Both the position numbers and the translations under genes were made by a program. A model generated the notes under the pieces. It saw only the letters and a list, made by a program, of their open reading frames with translations, searched no databases and was not told the origin of the DNA. Shown piece by piece: positions 29,883 through 39,669 of a DNA stretch of 64,000 nt. How positions within the stretch are numbered: the first letter of the stretch is position 1; each line of letters begins with the position of its first letter. Source of the stretch: Lentisphaerales bacterium (GTDB lineage: Bacteria; Verrucomicrobiota; Lentisphaeria; Lentisphaerales; Lentisphaeraceae). The stretch covers positions 44,443 to 108,442 of the forward strand of contig JAKVBD010000010.1 of the NCBI GenBank assembly GCA_022446985.1, written 5' to 3'.

Positions 29883-30968
29883 TTAGTTTGAAAGAATGTC
29901 CCAGGGAAGTTTGTCGAGGTCAGGAAAGAAGTTTGGATGATCAGACTTTGAATTTGCAAGTATAACCCAGCTGGTTTTATGATTTGTTCTGACCATGATA
30001 GAACCACTTCCAGCTAAGCTGCCTACATGAGACCAATGATTTGATGAATTAACATTCCAACCAAGAGCATAACGAGAGTTTGCTTTGGAGGGGGTGCTCA
30101 TCACTTTAACAGACTTACTGGATAGAAGATCTCTGGGGTATTTGAAGCCATCAACACAAAACATAAATTGAATGAGACTTATTGGTGTGGAAATCCAACC
30201 TCCATGCGAATCCATTCTCTTTAAAGGCCAAGAGTAAGCATCAAACTTTTTATCCTGAGAGTAATAAACGGATTCTTTTGTGCCATCAGCTTTTTCTCTT
30301 GTACCTATTTTTAAATCGGTGATTTTTTTCTCTTTGAGAAGTTTTAAAACATACTCAGAGTATTTTAAACCAGTTTTTACTTCAATGATTTTTCCTAATA
30401 GACAATACCCAAAGTTTGAATAGTGGTAATACTTTCCTGGTGTTTTGCTAAGTTGGAACTTTTTAAGAGCCCATTCTATAAACGCGTCCTTTCCCAGTTT
30501 ATGCTGCCAGTACATTGGGTCATTCTTTTCGTTACTCCATTCAGAGCCTGCAGTATGTTCAAGTAAATTTTTTACTGTAAGTTTCAAGGTGTGAGGGTTC
30601 TTTATGGAGTAGCTTAAAAGTCCGTTCGGGCCAAATACTTTGTCTTCTAAAGAGAATTTCTTTTCTTCTGTAAGTTTCATTATTGCAAATGAAGTAATTG
30701 GTTTTGAAAGGCTGGCAATTCTAAATTTATGCTCAGGGGTAACTTTGATTTGCTTTTCAATATTTGCGTAGCCATAGCCTTTGGCAAGGATTATTTTCCC
30801 TTTGTTTGACATCGCTATTGAAAGCCCGGGTATATTGTATTTCTGCATGAATTTTGTTATTTCAGAATCGAAAATCTTTCTGTCTTTAGTACTGAATCGA
30901 CATATTTCTTTAGAATGAGTTAATCCACACAGAAATATTGAAAGAAAAAGCGTGATTTTTGGTAGCAT
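29883..30968 (-). CDS. serine hydrolase, beta-lactamase class C/PBP4 family
   Basis: 361 residues with a signal peptide (MLPKITLFLSIFLCGLTHS). SxxK is Ser86-LS-Lys89, YSN occurs in YYHYSNFGYC, and HVGSLAGSG is the third box. It is likely a periplasmic esterase, D-aminopeptidase or penicillin-binding-protein relative rather than a true beta-lactamase; substrate not deducible. The start is 2 nt after the sirtuin stop, so the two are co-transcribed. Confidence 0.88.
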   Translation of the reverse strand: MLPKITLFLSIFLCGLTHSKEICRFSTKDRKIFDSEITKFMQKYNIPGLSIAMSNKGKIILAKGYGYANIEKQIKVTPEHKFRIASLSKPITSFAIMKLTEEKKFSLEDKVFGPNGLLSYSIKNPHTLKLTVKNLLEHTAGSEWSNEKNDPMYWQHKLGKDAFIEWALKKFQLSKTPGKYYHYSNFGYCLLGKIIEVKTGLKYSEYVLKLLKEKKITDLKIGTREKADGTKESVYYSQDKKFDAYSWPLKRMDSHGGWISTPISLIQFMFCVDGFKYPRDLLSSKSVKVMSTPSKANSRYALGWNVNSSNHWSHVGSLAGSGSIMVRTNHKTSWVILANSKSDHPNFFPDLDKLPWDILSN

Positions 30969-30970
30969 TA

Positions 30971-31798
30971 TTAGTCTCCCTTTACTAAAAGATTAGCCAA
31001 CTCTGGCAATACCTCAGCACTTTTCCCTCGGATGAAACCACCGCCGTATGATCGATCAGCCGCCATAGATGCATTGCCTTCTTCGATATCAATCGTAATG
31101 ATCGGCTTGTAGGAATTAAGGTAGTAATCAACTATTGTTGCCGGAAGTGAGGTCATAAGTGTCGTCCCGGCAATAATAAGTAAGTCTGATTTATTGGCTG
31201 CCAGTATAGCTGAATCGTATTTGTAATGGACTTCATTGTAGTATTCGTCAAACCAAAGGACATGTGGTCTACTCATAGCACCACATTTGGGGCATTTGAG
31301 AATATCTCTTACACTTTCAAAATCTTCGCTTTCATAGATTTTATCGCAATCTTCGGGAAGAGGAAAGAGTGAATCTGTACATTCCACACTGCAACGCATA
31401 TGATTTATACTTCCATGAATTTGAAAGCACTTATTCATTGATGAACCAGCGCGTAAGTGAAGACCGTCGACATTCTGGGTGATTAATGAGTACCTATCTG
31501 CCAGTTGTGTTTCTAAATTTGCAATTGCGTAATGTCCGTCATTTGGTAGCGCTTTACGACAGATGAGAAAGCGCATAAGGTACCATCTCCAGCACTCTTC
31601 CGGATTTTTTTTGAACATCATGTTTGTAGCCATTTCCTGAGGGGTATAGACATCGCTGCCGACAGTCCAATAACCATCTTTTCCTCTAAAAGTTCTGATG
31701 CCACTTTCTGCAGAAATTCCTGCGCCGGTCAGGAAGCAGACTTTACCGTTTAAGTCGGTCAATTTATTTAAGCAATCGTGAATTTTTTCAGAAAACAT
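30971..31798 (-). CDS. SIR2-family NAD-dependent protein deacylase
   Basis: 275 residues. The NAD-binding motif GAGISAESGIRTFRG (26-39) has Arg-Thr where most sirtuins have Pro-Asp. TQNVDGLH, catalytic His128 (IHGS) and a CxxxC/CxxC zinc site (C136, C140, C169, C172) are all present. It removes acyl groups from lysines using NAD; the target is unknown. First gene of a three-gene minus-strand unit, divergent from the cheA gene. Confidence 0.9.
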   Translation of the reverse strand: MFSEKIHDCLNKLTDLNGKVCFLTGAGISAESGIRTFRGKDGYWTVGSDVYTPQEMATNMMFKKNPEECWRWYLMRFLICRKALPNDGHYAIANLETQLADRYSLITQNVDGLHLRAGSSMNKCFQIHGSINHMRCSVECTDSLFPLPEDCDKIYESEDFESVRDILKCPKCGAMSRPHVLWFDEYYNEVHYKYDSAILAANKSDLLIIAGTTLMTSLPATIVDYYLNSYKPIITIDIEEGNASMAADRSYGGGFIRGKSAEVLPELANLLVKGD

Positions 31799-31933
31799 TT
31801 ATTCCCCCTAAGTACTTCATTTATACAACAATACTTCATTTGTACTTTGTCAAAAATATTTGGCAGGCTTTCTGCGTTTATCACTGCAGATTTTACAAAT
31901 ATTGGATATATCAGGAGTCTAGGAGTCGGTTTT

Positions 31934-34093
31934 ATGGATGAAGATGATGAAATTCTCGACCTTTTTTTAGAAGAGTCATTAGAACACTTGGAAGGTGTGG
32001 AAAGTGATCTACTGGATATAGAAAAAGCCGGCGAAGATATAGATGTGGATCAGGTAAATAAAGTTTTCAGAGCGATGCATACGATTAAAGGTGGATCTAG
32101 TTTCTTTGGTTTAACAAAAGTTAAGGACTTGACCCATATTGCCGAAAACATTCTCGATAGAATGAGAAAGAGTCAACTTGTGCCAACTCCTAAAATTATT
32201 CAATGTTTATTAGAAGTGATTGATCATCTTGTTGCCATGATCAACAACCCTCATGAAATGGATTCTTATGATATATCAGCATCGCTGGCAAAACTTGAAA
32301 GTGTTCAAGGAGGTGGGGGTAAAGAGACTACTCAAGAAGGCGATGTCAAGTTTAAAACGAATGATGGAACCCTGGTTTTTACAGCTCAGAATAAAGATCT
32401 GATGGATTGTGAAAATCACTTGAAAGGTGGACCAAATTTATACCTTCTGACTTATGATCTTTTGAAAGATGTTGAAGCGAAAGGTAAAACCCCCCAGGAT
32501 GTGATTAACGAGTTAGTTCAGCTTTGTTATATAGTTGATAGTAAAGTTGATTTTGAACATGTTCCGGACTTAGAGAACTTCGATAAAGTTGCTCTGCCTT
32601 TCTACGTACTCGTATCTACAGTTCTTGAGGCAGATATGGTCTTTGAGTTTTTTGATCTTGAGCATGGTAGTATTTGTATCTATGACCAAGATGGCAAAAT
32701 AGTCGGATCGATGGTTGAGGAAGATACTAAGACCGATATTCCAGAAGGTGAATTACTTTCAGGAAATGAGCTTGGTGATCTTGATGCAGCATTGGCTGAA
32801 GCTTCTAAGACTATTGAGAATTCAACGCCTAAAGCAGAACAGGAAATGAATCCTGCCGATAAGATTATCAGTTCTGTTTCTGAAGATGCGATTGTCAAAG
32901 CTCCAGGTTCCGCTCCTAAAGCCCCACCAGCTCCGCTGGAAGCTAAAAAGTCTGGAGACAAGAAAGCTGACTTTAAGCAAAGAAAGTCAGGCTCCAGTGA
33001 AAATTTAAGAGTGAGCATTTCGCTTCTTGAAAACCTTATGTCACTTGCGGGTGAATTAGTCTTGGCGAGAAATCAGTTACTGCAGGCTTCCGAACAAGAA
33101 GAAGTTGTGATGATGAAGCAGGCATCTCAGCAAATTAATATGGTGACGTCCCAACTTCAGGAAGCCATCATGAAAACCCGTATGCAGCCTGTAGGTTCAG
33201 TATTTAATAAGTTCCACAGAATTGTCCGCGACCTTTGTGGTGAATTGGGCAAAGAAGTGACTTTGGTGACTGAAGGTGAAAATGTCGAAATGGATAAGAC
33301 GATTATTGAATCCATTGGCGATCCACTGACGCATATAATAAGAAACTCTATGGATCATGGTCTGGAAACTGCCGCAGAAAGGGTTGCAACAGGTAAAGAA
33401 GGCACAGGTACATTATCGATCAAAGCATACCACGAAGCAGGTAAAGTTATTATTCAAATTGATGATGATGGTCGTGGAGTCAACGTCAAAAAGGTATCTG
33501 AAAAGGCATTTGAAGCCGGGTTGGTGACTGAGCAGCAACTGGAAAAAATGTCTGAGAAAGAAATCGTCAATCTTATATTTATGCCGGGTTTTTCAACTGC
33601 AGACGAAGTGACAGAAATTTCTGGTCGTGGTGTCGGCATGGACGTTGTTTTGACGAACTTAAAGGAATTAGGCGGAATTGTTGATTTAACATCTCGTTCG
33701 GGCCTTGGAACAAGTATTAAGATCAGCTTACCTCTGACTCTGGCGATTATGCCGAGCTTACTTGTATCCAGCGATGAGCGAACTTATGCAGTCCCACAGG
33801 TCAACTTATTACAAATTGTTAGAGTACCAGTGAACGAAGTCTGCGAAAAGATTCAGCATGTCGGCGATTCTTTAGTTTTAAGATTCATGGATGAATTAAT
33901 CAAAGTTGTTCGGGGTAGAGATTTCCTTATGGATGACCCAGAACCATTGAATTTTGCTGCACCTAATTACGGTTTTACCAAGCCATTGCACATCTTAATT
34001 GTAGCTGCGGGTGAACTTAAATACGGCATAGTTGTAGATCAAACTTTGGATTCACCTGAAATTGTAGTGAAACCTTTCGGTCGTCACTTATAA
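31934..34093 (+). CDS. cheA: CheA-type chemotaxis histidine kinase, 5' part of an interrupted hybrid gene
   Basis: Start at ATG 31934 (AGGAG upstream), 719 codons to TAA 34091-34093. P1/HPt with phospho-accepting His49 (MHTIKGGSS), a P2-like region, dimerisation domain P3 (SISLLENLMSLAGELVLARN), ATPase P4 (IIRNSMDHGLE, DDGRGVN, GRGVGMD) and most of the CheW-like P5. After GRHL the frame meets TAA and then continues with the rest of P5 (PLKVYAGATILGNGD...) into 34178-35071. The intact ancestor was therefore CheA-CheW-REC of about 1045 residues. The truncated kinase lacks the end of P5 and may not couple to receptors. Confidence 0.9.
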   Translation: MDEDDEILDLFLEESLEHLEGVESDLLDIEKAGEDIDVDQVNKVFRAMHTIKGGSSFFGLTKVKDLTHIAENILDRMRKSQLVPTPKIIQCLLEVIDHLVAMINNPHEMDSYDISASLAKLESVQGGGGKETTQEGDVKFKTNDGTLVFTAQNKDLMDCENHLKGGPNLYLLTYDLLKDVEAKGKTPQDVINELVQLCYIVDSKVDFEHVPDLENFDKVALPFYVLVSTVLEADMVFEFFDLEHGSICIYDQDGKIVGSMVEEDTKTDIPEGELLSGNELGDLDAALAEASKTIENSTPKAEQEMNPADKIISSVSEDAIVKAPGSAPKAPPAPLEAKKSGDKKADFKQRKSGSSENLRVSISLLENLMSLAGELVLARNQLLQASEQEEVVMMKQASQQINMVTSQLQEAIMKTRMQPVGSVFNKFHRIVRDLCGELGKEVTLVTEGENVEMDKTIIESIGDPLTHIIRNSMDHGLETAAERVATGKEGTGTLSIKAYHEAGKVIIQIDDDGRGVNVKKVSEKAFEAGLVTEQQLEKMSEKEIVNLIFMPGFSTADEVTEISGRGVGMDVVLTNLKELGGIVDLTSRSGLGTSIKISLPLTLAIMPSLLVSSDERTYAVPQVNLLQIVRVPVNEVCEKIQHVGDSLVLRFMDELIKVVRGRDFLMDDPEPLNFAAPNYGFTKPLHILIVAAGELKYGIVVDQTLDSPEIVVKPFGRHL

Positions 34094-34177
34094 CCTTTAA
34101 AGGTATATGCTGGAGCAACAATCCTTGGTAATGGTGACATTGCGCCAATTTTTGATATTGTTGGTATAGCCAGTGAG

Positions 34178-35071
34178 ATGAATATCAATCAGTTGGATCA
34201 GAATCAAGATGTTGAAGAATCACAATCTAAAGACGATACAGCTGGAGAACTGCAGAAACTACTCATTGTTAAGAGCGGAGAAAACGAGCGTCTGGCAGTT
34301 CCTTTAAATAACATCATCCGAATTGAGCGAGTTCCAGTTGATAATGTCCGCAGTGTTGGTTCCCAAATGACCTACGAGTTTATGGGTAAAAGCATCGCGC
34401 TCTTTAGAGTTGATGAAGTTGCCGATATTTCTAAAGCCACGATTGAAGGACAGTGCTTTGTAGTAATTTTTGAAGCGCTTAACAGGCACTTGGGTTTATT
34501 GGTTAAAGAAGTTATTGACTCAGTCGAGGTAGTTGTTGAGTTTGATGAAACAACTCATAAACAGCCTGGTATTTTTGGCTCAGCTTATATTAATGATCAC
34601 TTAACACTTTTAGTAGATTTATTTGGTATAGTAGAAGTTAAAAAGCCTCAATGGGTTCATAAGGCTGGAATTAATGTAAGTAAGAAAGAAGAGAAACATA
34701 CCATTCTTGTGGTCGATGACTCTAAATTCTTTGTAAAGCAAATAAGTGGCTTTTTGGAAGAGTCTGGATATCAAACGCTAAAAGCCATGGATGGTGTAGA
34801 GGCCTTGGAAGTATTAAGAGGCGGAGATCAAATAAGCCTGGTTCTGACCGACATCGAAATGCCTGTCATGGATGGCTGGCAGCTGGTTCAGGAAATTCGC
34901 AGGGATCAAGCTCTGAAAGAGTTACCGGTTATTGCCGTGACCTCTGTTGCTGGTGACTATGCCCGTGAGAAAGGTATGAATCTGGGTATAAATGAATACT
35001 TGATTAAGCTGGATAAAGAAGAGATCTTGCAGAATTTAAAACGTCATCTTTATGATAGGGCATCAGTGTAG
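34178..35071 (+). CDS. CheW-receiver module, 3' part of the interrupted hybrid CheA
   Basis: 297 residues from ATG 34178, in frame with the preceding cheA part. A CheW-like domain (about 27-155; LLIVKSGENERLAVPLNNI) is followed by a complete receiver (about 172-290) with VVDDSKFF, phospho-acceptor Asp in VLTDIEMPVMDGW, and a late Lys in YLIKLD. The ATG lacks a strong RBS, so independent translation is doubtful, though the module could work alone as a CheV-like protein. The fusion and the broken frame should be read together with cheA. Confidence 0.85.
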   Translation: MNINQLDQNQDVEESQSKDDTAGELQKLLIVKSGENERLAVPLNNIIRIERVPVDNVRSVGSQMTYEFMGKSIALFRVDEVADISKATIEGQCFVVIFEALNRHLGLLVKEVIDSVEVVVEFDETTHKQPGIFGSAYINDHLTLLVDLFGIVEVKKPQWVHKAGINVSKKEEKHTILVVDDSKFFVKQISGFLEESGYQTLKAMDGVEALEVLRGGDQISLVLTDIEMPVMDGWQLVQEIRRDQALKELPVIAVTSVAGDYAREKGMNLGINEYLIKLDKEEILQNLKRHLYDRASV

Positions 35072-35079
35072 GAGGAGTT

Positions 35080-35526
35080 ATGTCTAAAGTATCGAGAAAT
35101 TTCGTCATATTTAAGGTAAATGACCTTTATTGTGCTCTTGATTGTCTTGATGTTCGGGAGATCATTAGAGACACAAAACATGTCAAAACCATATGCCGAT
35201 CAGATCAGTATATTTCCGGAGTTATTAACCTTCGGGGTGAGATAGTTTCCGTTATGAGTTTGCAGAAGTTCTTTGAACTGAAAAAGCAGACAAAAGAACA
35301 GGCGATCATCGTTGTCACATTTGACAAAGAGCACATAGGTTTCAAAATTTCGGAAATTCTTGATGTCATAGAGCATGACCAAAACAAAGTAGAAGCCTGT
35401 CCCACAGTTCCTAATGGTTTAAAGGATGAGTATATAAATGGAGTTTTTGAATGGCATGGTGAATTGGTCACAATTCTTAGTGTTAAGGGCATTGTATCAT
35501 TAGAGGAAGTTGGAGTGGGTGCATAA
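35080..35526 (+). CDS. cheW: CheW coupling protein
   Basis: 148 residues of a single CheW domain: NFVIFKVNDLYCALDCLDVREI, then GVINLRGEIVSVMSL. It begins 9 nt after the hybrid CheA stop with a GGAGG Shine-Dalgarno. In the family it links the histidine kinase to receptors; no receptor (MCP) gene is in the window. Confidence 0.9.
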   Translation: MSKVSRNFVIFKVNDLYCALDCLDVREIIRDTKHVKTICRSDQYISGVINLRGEIVSVMSLQKFFELKKQTKEQAIIVVTFDKEHIGFKISEILDVIEHDQNKVEACPTVPNGLKDEYINGVFEWHGELVTILSVKGIVSLEEVGVGA

Positions 35527-35527
35527 A

Positions 35528-35830
35528 ATGAATATAGAGAAAAATGACAGTACAGTCACTGTGACTGTAACTGAAGATATAACTTCTGTAACGGTTCCAG
35601 AGATTCGTGATCAAATTTTGAAAACTATGGATGCTGAAGTTATTCAGATACACATGGATTTGAATCAGGTGGAAATGGTTGACTCAACAGGAATTAGCCT
35701 TTTGATCTCCATACAAATCTCTCTTAAGAAAAATTCAGGGGAGTTGAGTTTGCTCAATACTTCAGGGGATATAGTACACATGTTTAAATTGATGCGCCTT
35801 GATAAGTTTTTTAAGGTAATACCAAGGTGA
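35528..35830 (+). CDS. STAS-domain anti-sigma-factor-antagonist-like protein
   Basis: 100 residues from ATG 35528 (a TTG 18 nt upstream is less likely). A single STAS domain with the phosphorylatable serine region MVDSTGISLLI. It lies one base after cheW and 12 nt before cheB. In chemotaxis-like (Che/Wsp-type) clusters such proteins can serve as outputs or regulators; the partner kinase is not in the window. Confidence 0.85.
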   Translation: MNIEKNDSTVTVTVTEDITSVTVPEIRDQILKTMDAEVIQIHMDLNQVEMVDSTGISLLISIQISLKKNSGELSLLNTSGDIVHMFKLMRLDKFFKVIPR

Positions 35831-35842
35831 CAGGGCAGGTGA

Positions 35843-36889
35843 GTGAACTTTCTTAAAGTACAGATTTGTGATGATTCACTGGTTTACCGGGCATTATTGA
35901 AACAGCTGCTTAAAAAAATACCCAGCGTACAAATTACTGCAACTGCTAATGATGGTAAGAGTCTGCTTAGATCAATTCATGAAGATTGTCCAGATGTTGT
36001 ATTACTGGATGTCGAAATGCCGGTTATGGATGGCATTACAGTAATGAGAGAATTGCATAATACTCCTTATAGACCATCAGTGATTATGTGTAGTGCTTTT
36101 ACGACAGAAGGTGCTGATGTTACGATAGAAGCTCTTGAATTGGGGGCTTATGATTTTATCACAAAGCCAGAGGGGAAAGATCGGAAAGAGAGTGAGCAAA
36201 AATTACTTGCACAACTTGAACCTCAGTTTAGTTCACTTTTAAAGAAGAAAATTAATAAAGAAGCCACCCAGGAAGTTTTTATAAGAGCCAGTGCGCCTTC
36301 TTTGCCTAAAACAAATACAAAGACTGATCTGGTTTGTATAGGAATTTCGACAGGCGGCCCTAATGCTCTTATGAAGGTGATTCCAGAGTTGCCAACCAAT
36401 TTGCCGGTTCCGGTTGCGATTGTTCAGCACATGCCGCCATTGTTTTTGACATCACTGGCTGCTTCATTAAATAAAAAGTGTAGTATCGCTGTTAAAGTCG
36501 CTGAAGATAATGAAGAGCTGAAAGCGGGGTGTGTGTATTTTGCTCCAGGCCAAACTCAAATGGGGATTTTTCAGCATGGCGGTGCATTGTTTGTAAGGTT
36601 TGATGGTGGAGCTCCAGCTGAAAATCATTGTAAACCGGCTGCAGATTACTTGTTTCGATCAGCTGCTGAAGTACTGAAAGACAAGGTTTTGGGAATCGTT
36701 ATGACTGGTATGGGGGCAGATGGTGCGAGAGGCTTGAAGTTACTTCATGATGCAGGAGCCATGACAATGGCGCAAGACCAAAGTTCATCAACCATTTATG
36801 GCATGCCTAAGGAAGCTGTAAGGTTCGGTGGAGCTAAGATGACTGTAGCTTTGATGGATATCGCCCAAAAAATTACCAGCGCAGTCTAA
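35843..36889 (+). CDS. cheB: CheB protein-glutamate methylesterase
   Basis: 348 residues from GTG 35843, preceded by AGGTGA. Receiver with Asp56 (LLDVEMPVMDG), a short linker, then the CheB catalytic domain with GISTGGP (Ser), QHMPP (His) and MTGMGADG (Asp). It demethylates or deamidates chemoreceptors; no CheR methyltransferase or MCP is nearby. Last gene of the Che cluster. Confidence 0.95.
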   Translation: MNFLKVQICDDSLVYRALLKQLLKKIPSVQITATANDGKSLLRSIHEDCPDVVLLDVEMPVMDGITVMRELHNTPYRPSVIMCSAFTTEGADVTIEALELGAYDFITKPEGKDRKESEQKLLAQLEPQFSSLLKKKINKEATQEVFIRASAPSLPKTNTKTDLVCIGISTGGPNALMKVIPELPTNLPVPVAIVQHMPPLFLTSLAASLNKKCSIAVKVAEDNEELKAGCVYFAPGQTQMGIFQHGGALFVRFDGGAPAENHCKPAADYLFRSAAEVLKDKVLGIVMTGMGADGARGLKLLHDAGAMTMAQDQSSSTIYGMPKEAVRFGGAKMTVALMDIAQKITSAV

Positions 36890-36968
36890 ATTCTGATTTA
36901 TACAGCCCTAATTCTTATCAGCTTTTCTTTACAATCGTCCAGTGAGGATATGGGGTTTCGATATTGTT

Positions 36969-37748
36969 TTATTTGAAGAGCTTTAAAATTTTTTTGTTAA
37001 AAAGCTTGGAGACATCAATTGCTTGAAAATAATTTTCGGCCCAGTAATCGGCTTTAAGTAAAACCCCAGATTTGCCTAATTTGGAAACGAAGGCTTTAAC
37101 GATTGGCTTCTCATCATTTTTTTCTTGTTCTGACCGGCCATCAATTACTTCTTCTCTGGAGTTGAGGAAATCCACCATGAATTTCAAGGCTAGGTCTATG
37201 TCAGCTTCACAAGCAACAGAAACGTTGTAGTGCTATAAAATACGTTGATCAGATATGTCGACATTTGTGCCGGCGTTAGCACTAATTATAGAGTTGGGAA
37301 TTATTAATCGTTTGTTGATGTCCTGAATTACAGTGTGACGAAGAGTGATATCCTCAACAGTTCCTTTTAGCAGAGCATCAAACTCTAAAAAGTCGCCGAT
37401 ACGAAAAGGTTTAAATACAACAATGAAAACACCACAAACGATATTTGAAATAGCTTCTTTACCGGCAAAACCTACGGCGGCGGCAAGAATTTCAGCAGAT
37501 GTAAATATAGTTGTGCCCAGCTCACTTAAGCCTGGATTTCTCTTAAAAAAAGGGGCGAAAGCAGTCAGGTAGATCGCAAAGCGGTTGCCATTTCTGAGAA
37601 AGTAATAGTTGGTGGGCTCTATGTTTAGAATTCTTTTAGGACTATTAATAAAGGCATTAAATATCTTGTGAAATGTGAAGGATAGAAGCCATGATATTGC
37701 GATAATAACTGGGATGTGGAACTAATCTTTCAACTGATCCAAAGTAAG
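36969..37748 (-). pseudogene. mechanosensitive channel (MscS family), two in-frame TAG codons
   Basis: Translating one frame from 37748 to 36969 gives a recognisable small-conductance channel. A membrane region (FHIPVIIAISWLL) leads to AAAVGFAGKEAISNIVCGVF (TM3 type), then KPFRIGDFLEF, GTVEDITLRHTVIQ and RLIIPNSIISAN (beta domain), then a C-terminal tail to TAA at 36969. TAG codons interrupt it at 37722-37724 and 37233-37235, and the frame opens just after a TGA at 37749-37751. Only the last 72 codons are free of stops. The preserved sequence suggests recent loss. It is convergent with cheB and divergent from the antiporter gene. Confidence 0.85.
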
Positions 37749-37945
37749 TCACTTTTAAATGCATTGAAAACAAAATACACTTTAATTTCAAGTAAAGCGA
37801 CTTTTTAAGGCTTAAAAGAGTCCAAATCTTAAAAATTAGCAAATAAATACTAAAAAATAAGATTTGGCTATTTGAGACAATTAATGCATGACATATATTT
37901 CATGTATAAGTTAACGTGAATTTATTTTCTAATTAAGGACAGTTT

Positions 37946-39658
37946 ATGAATATTTTGGGCGCTGCTGCTGGTTTTGAACATGGAGATATGATTATCTTCT
38001 TCTTGTCGCTCGCGATTTTAATCGGTGGTGCCAGAATACTTGGTGAACTGGCAGAGAAGTTTAAACAACCTTCAATTTTGGGTGAGCTGTTAACAGGTAT
38101 CATTCTTGGACCAAGTGTTTTGGGGATTTTTGCTCCCGGCTTACAATCGACTCTCTTTCCTTCCAGTGGGCCAGTATATATAGGTCTGCAATTTATGTCT
38201 TCTTTGGCTATCGCTCTATTTCTGCTATTAGCAGGCATGGAAATTGACTTGAGAAGTGTTTTTAGACAGGGCAAGAAAGCACTTTCTGTAAGCTTTGGGG
38301 GAATGCTTATACCCTTTGGATTAGGCTTAGCGGTTGCTATCGGTGCACCACATCTTATAGGTCAAAACGAAGTTGAGAATAAGACTGCATTTGCTCTGTT
38401 CTTTGCCACGGCCTTATCGATCTCTGCTTTACCGGTCATTGCTCGAATACTTATGGATTTAAAACTAATTAAGTCTCACCTCGGTGTAACTGTTCTTACA
38501 GCGGCCATTGTGAATGACTTATTGGGTTGGTTAATTTTTGCAATGGTATTAGGCATGATCGGCGCATCGGGTGCTACACACGGAATTGCGTTCACTTTAA
38601 CTGCAACAGTTCTTTTCGCAGGCTTTATGTTTACTGTAGGAACGAAGATTATTGAGAAGATATATCCTTGGATTCAGGCAAACCTTTCGTGGCCGGCAGG
38701 AACTCTCAACTTCATTATTGTCGGTGGTTTACTTTGTGCAGCTTTTACTGAATGGGTTGGGATTCACGCGATTTTTGGTACATTCATCTTTGGTGTTGCT
38801 GTTGGTCAGTGCCGCCATATTCGTGAGAAAACACTGCATACTCTTGAATCTTTTATTTCATTCATCATAACACCAATATTCTTTGCAACGATTGGCCTAC
38901 AGGTGAACTTTTTCACCAGCTTCGATTTTGGCGTTGTCATGATGGTTTTGGCTATTGGTACTATCGGGAAAGTCGGTGGTAGCTGGGTTGGTGGTAAGAT
39001 GGTTGGTATGAACAACTCTGAAAGTCTGGCCATTGGCTGGGCGATGAATGCCCGGGGTGTTATGGAAATTATTCTTGGTTTGATTGCTTTCCAAGCTGGA
39101 TTGATCAGTGAGAGTCTGTTTGTTGCACTTGTCGTTCTAGCACTTTTAACATCAATGACCAGTGGTGCTCTTGTTCAAAAGATCTTAAAGAGAAGAGTAC
39201 CGATCAATTTAGTTTCATTGCTTAGGAAAGATCACATGAAAATGGAACTTGAGCATACTGATAAATTTCAAGTTATCCATGAACTCTCAGCTATTGCTGC
39301 AAAGAAGCTCGGTCGTGATGATTCTGAGATTTCAGATTTGATCATCAAGCGTGAGAAGCTGGACAGTACAGGGCTGGAGAACGGCGTGGCCATACCACAC
39401 TGTCATCTTCCTGATTTGAAAGAGCCACGAATATTTTTAGGTGTCAGCAAGACAGGAGTTGATTTCAACTCTTACGATCAATCATTGGCAAAAGCAATTT
39501 TTATGATTATTACACCTGCAGATGATCCAAAGTGTCAGTTGGAGATTATTGCTCAGTTGGCAACATTCTTCAATGAACCGGATAAAACTCAAAAGCTTAT
39601 TAATGGCAGTACGGCAGAAGAACTCATTGCTTATGTCAAAAGTGAACAAGCACACTAG
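37946..39658 (+). CDS. CPA2-type cation:proton antiporter fused to a PTS EIIA-like domain
   Basis: 570 residues. About 12 membrane segments (to about 415) include ILGELLTGIILGPSVLG, the AL(S)ISALPVIARIL segment and WAMNARGVMEI, typical of KefB/NapA-like exchangers. The C-terminal 150 residues match the EIIA-Fru/PtsN fold with active-site His in VAIPHCHLPD and the LGVSKTGVDFNSYD stretch. The fusion suggests that ion exchange responds to the phosphorylation state of a PTS. Start ATG 37946 with AAGGA. Downstream lie the ruins of a Mrp/Nuo-like gene and a UspA gene, which together look like a former Na/H exchange operon. Confidence 0.9.
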   Translation: MNILGAAAGFEHGDMIIFFLSLAILIGGARILGELAEKFKQPSILGELLTGIILGPSVLGIFAPGLQSTLFPSSGPVYIGLQFMSSLAIALFLLLAGMEIDLRSVFRQGKKALSVSFGGMLIPFGLGLAVAIGAPHLIGQNEVENKTAFALFFATALSISALPVIARILMDLKLIKSHLGVTVLTAAIVNDLLGWLIFAMVLGMIGASGATHGIAFTLTATVLFAGFMFTVGTKIIEKIYPWIQANLSWPAGTLNFIIVGGLLCAAFTEWVGIHAIFGTFIFGVAVGQCRHIREKTLHTLESFISFIITPIFFATIGLQVNFFTSFDFGVVMMVLAIGTIGKVGGSWVGGKMVGMNNSESLAIGWAMNARGVMEIILGLIAFQAGLISESLFVALVVLALLTSMTSGALVQKILKRRVPINLVSLLRKDHMKMELEHTDKFQVIHELSAIAAKKLGRDDSEISDLIIKREKLDSTGLENGVAIPHCHLPDLKEPRIFLGVSKTGVDFNSYDQSLAKAIFMIITPADDPKCQLEIIAQLATFFNEPDKTQKLINGSTAEELIAYVKSEQAH

Positions 39659-39669
39659 GCGTTAAACTA

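Noticed and set aside
32680..33018. Minus-strand serine-rich frame of 112 codons
   Set aside because: It is the reverse complement of the acidic/lysine-rich cheA linker; low-complexity composition explains the lack of stops.
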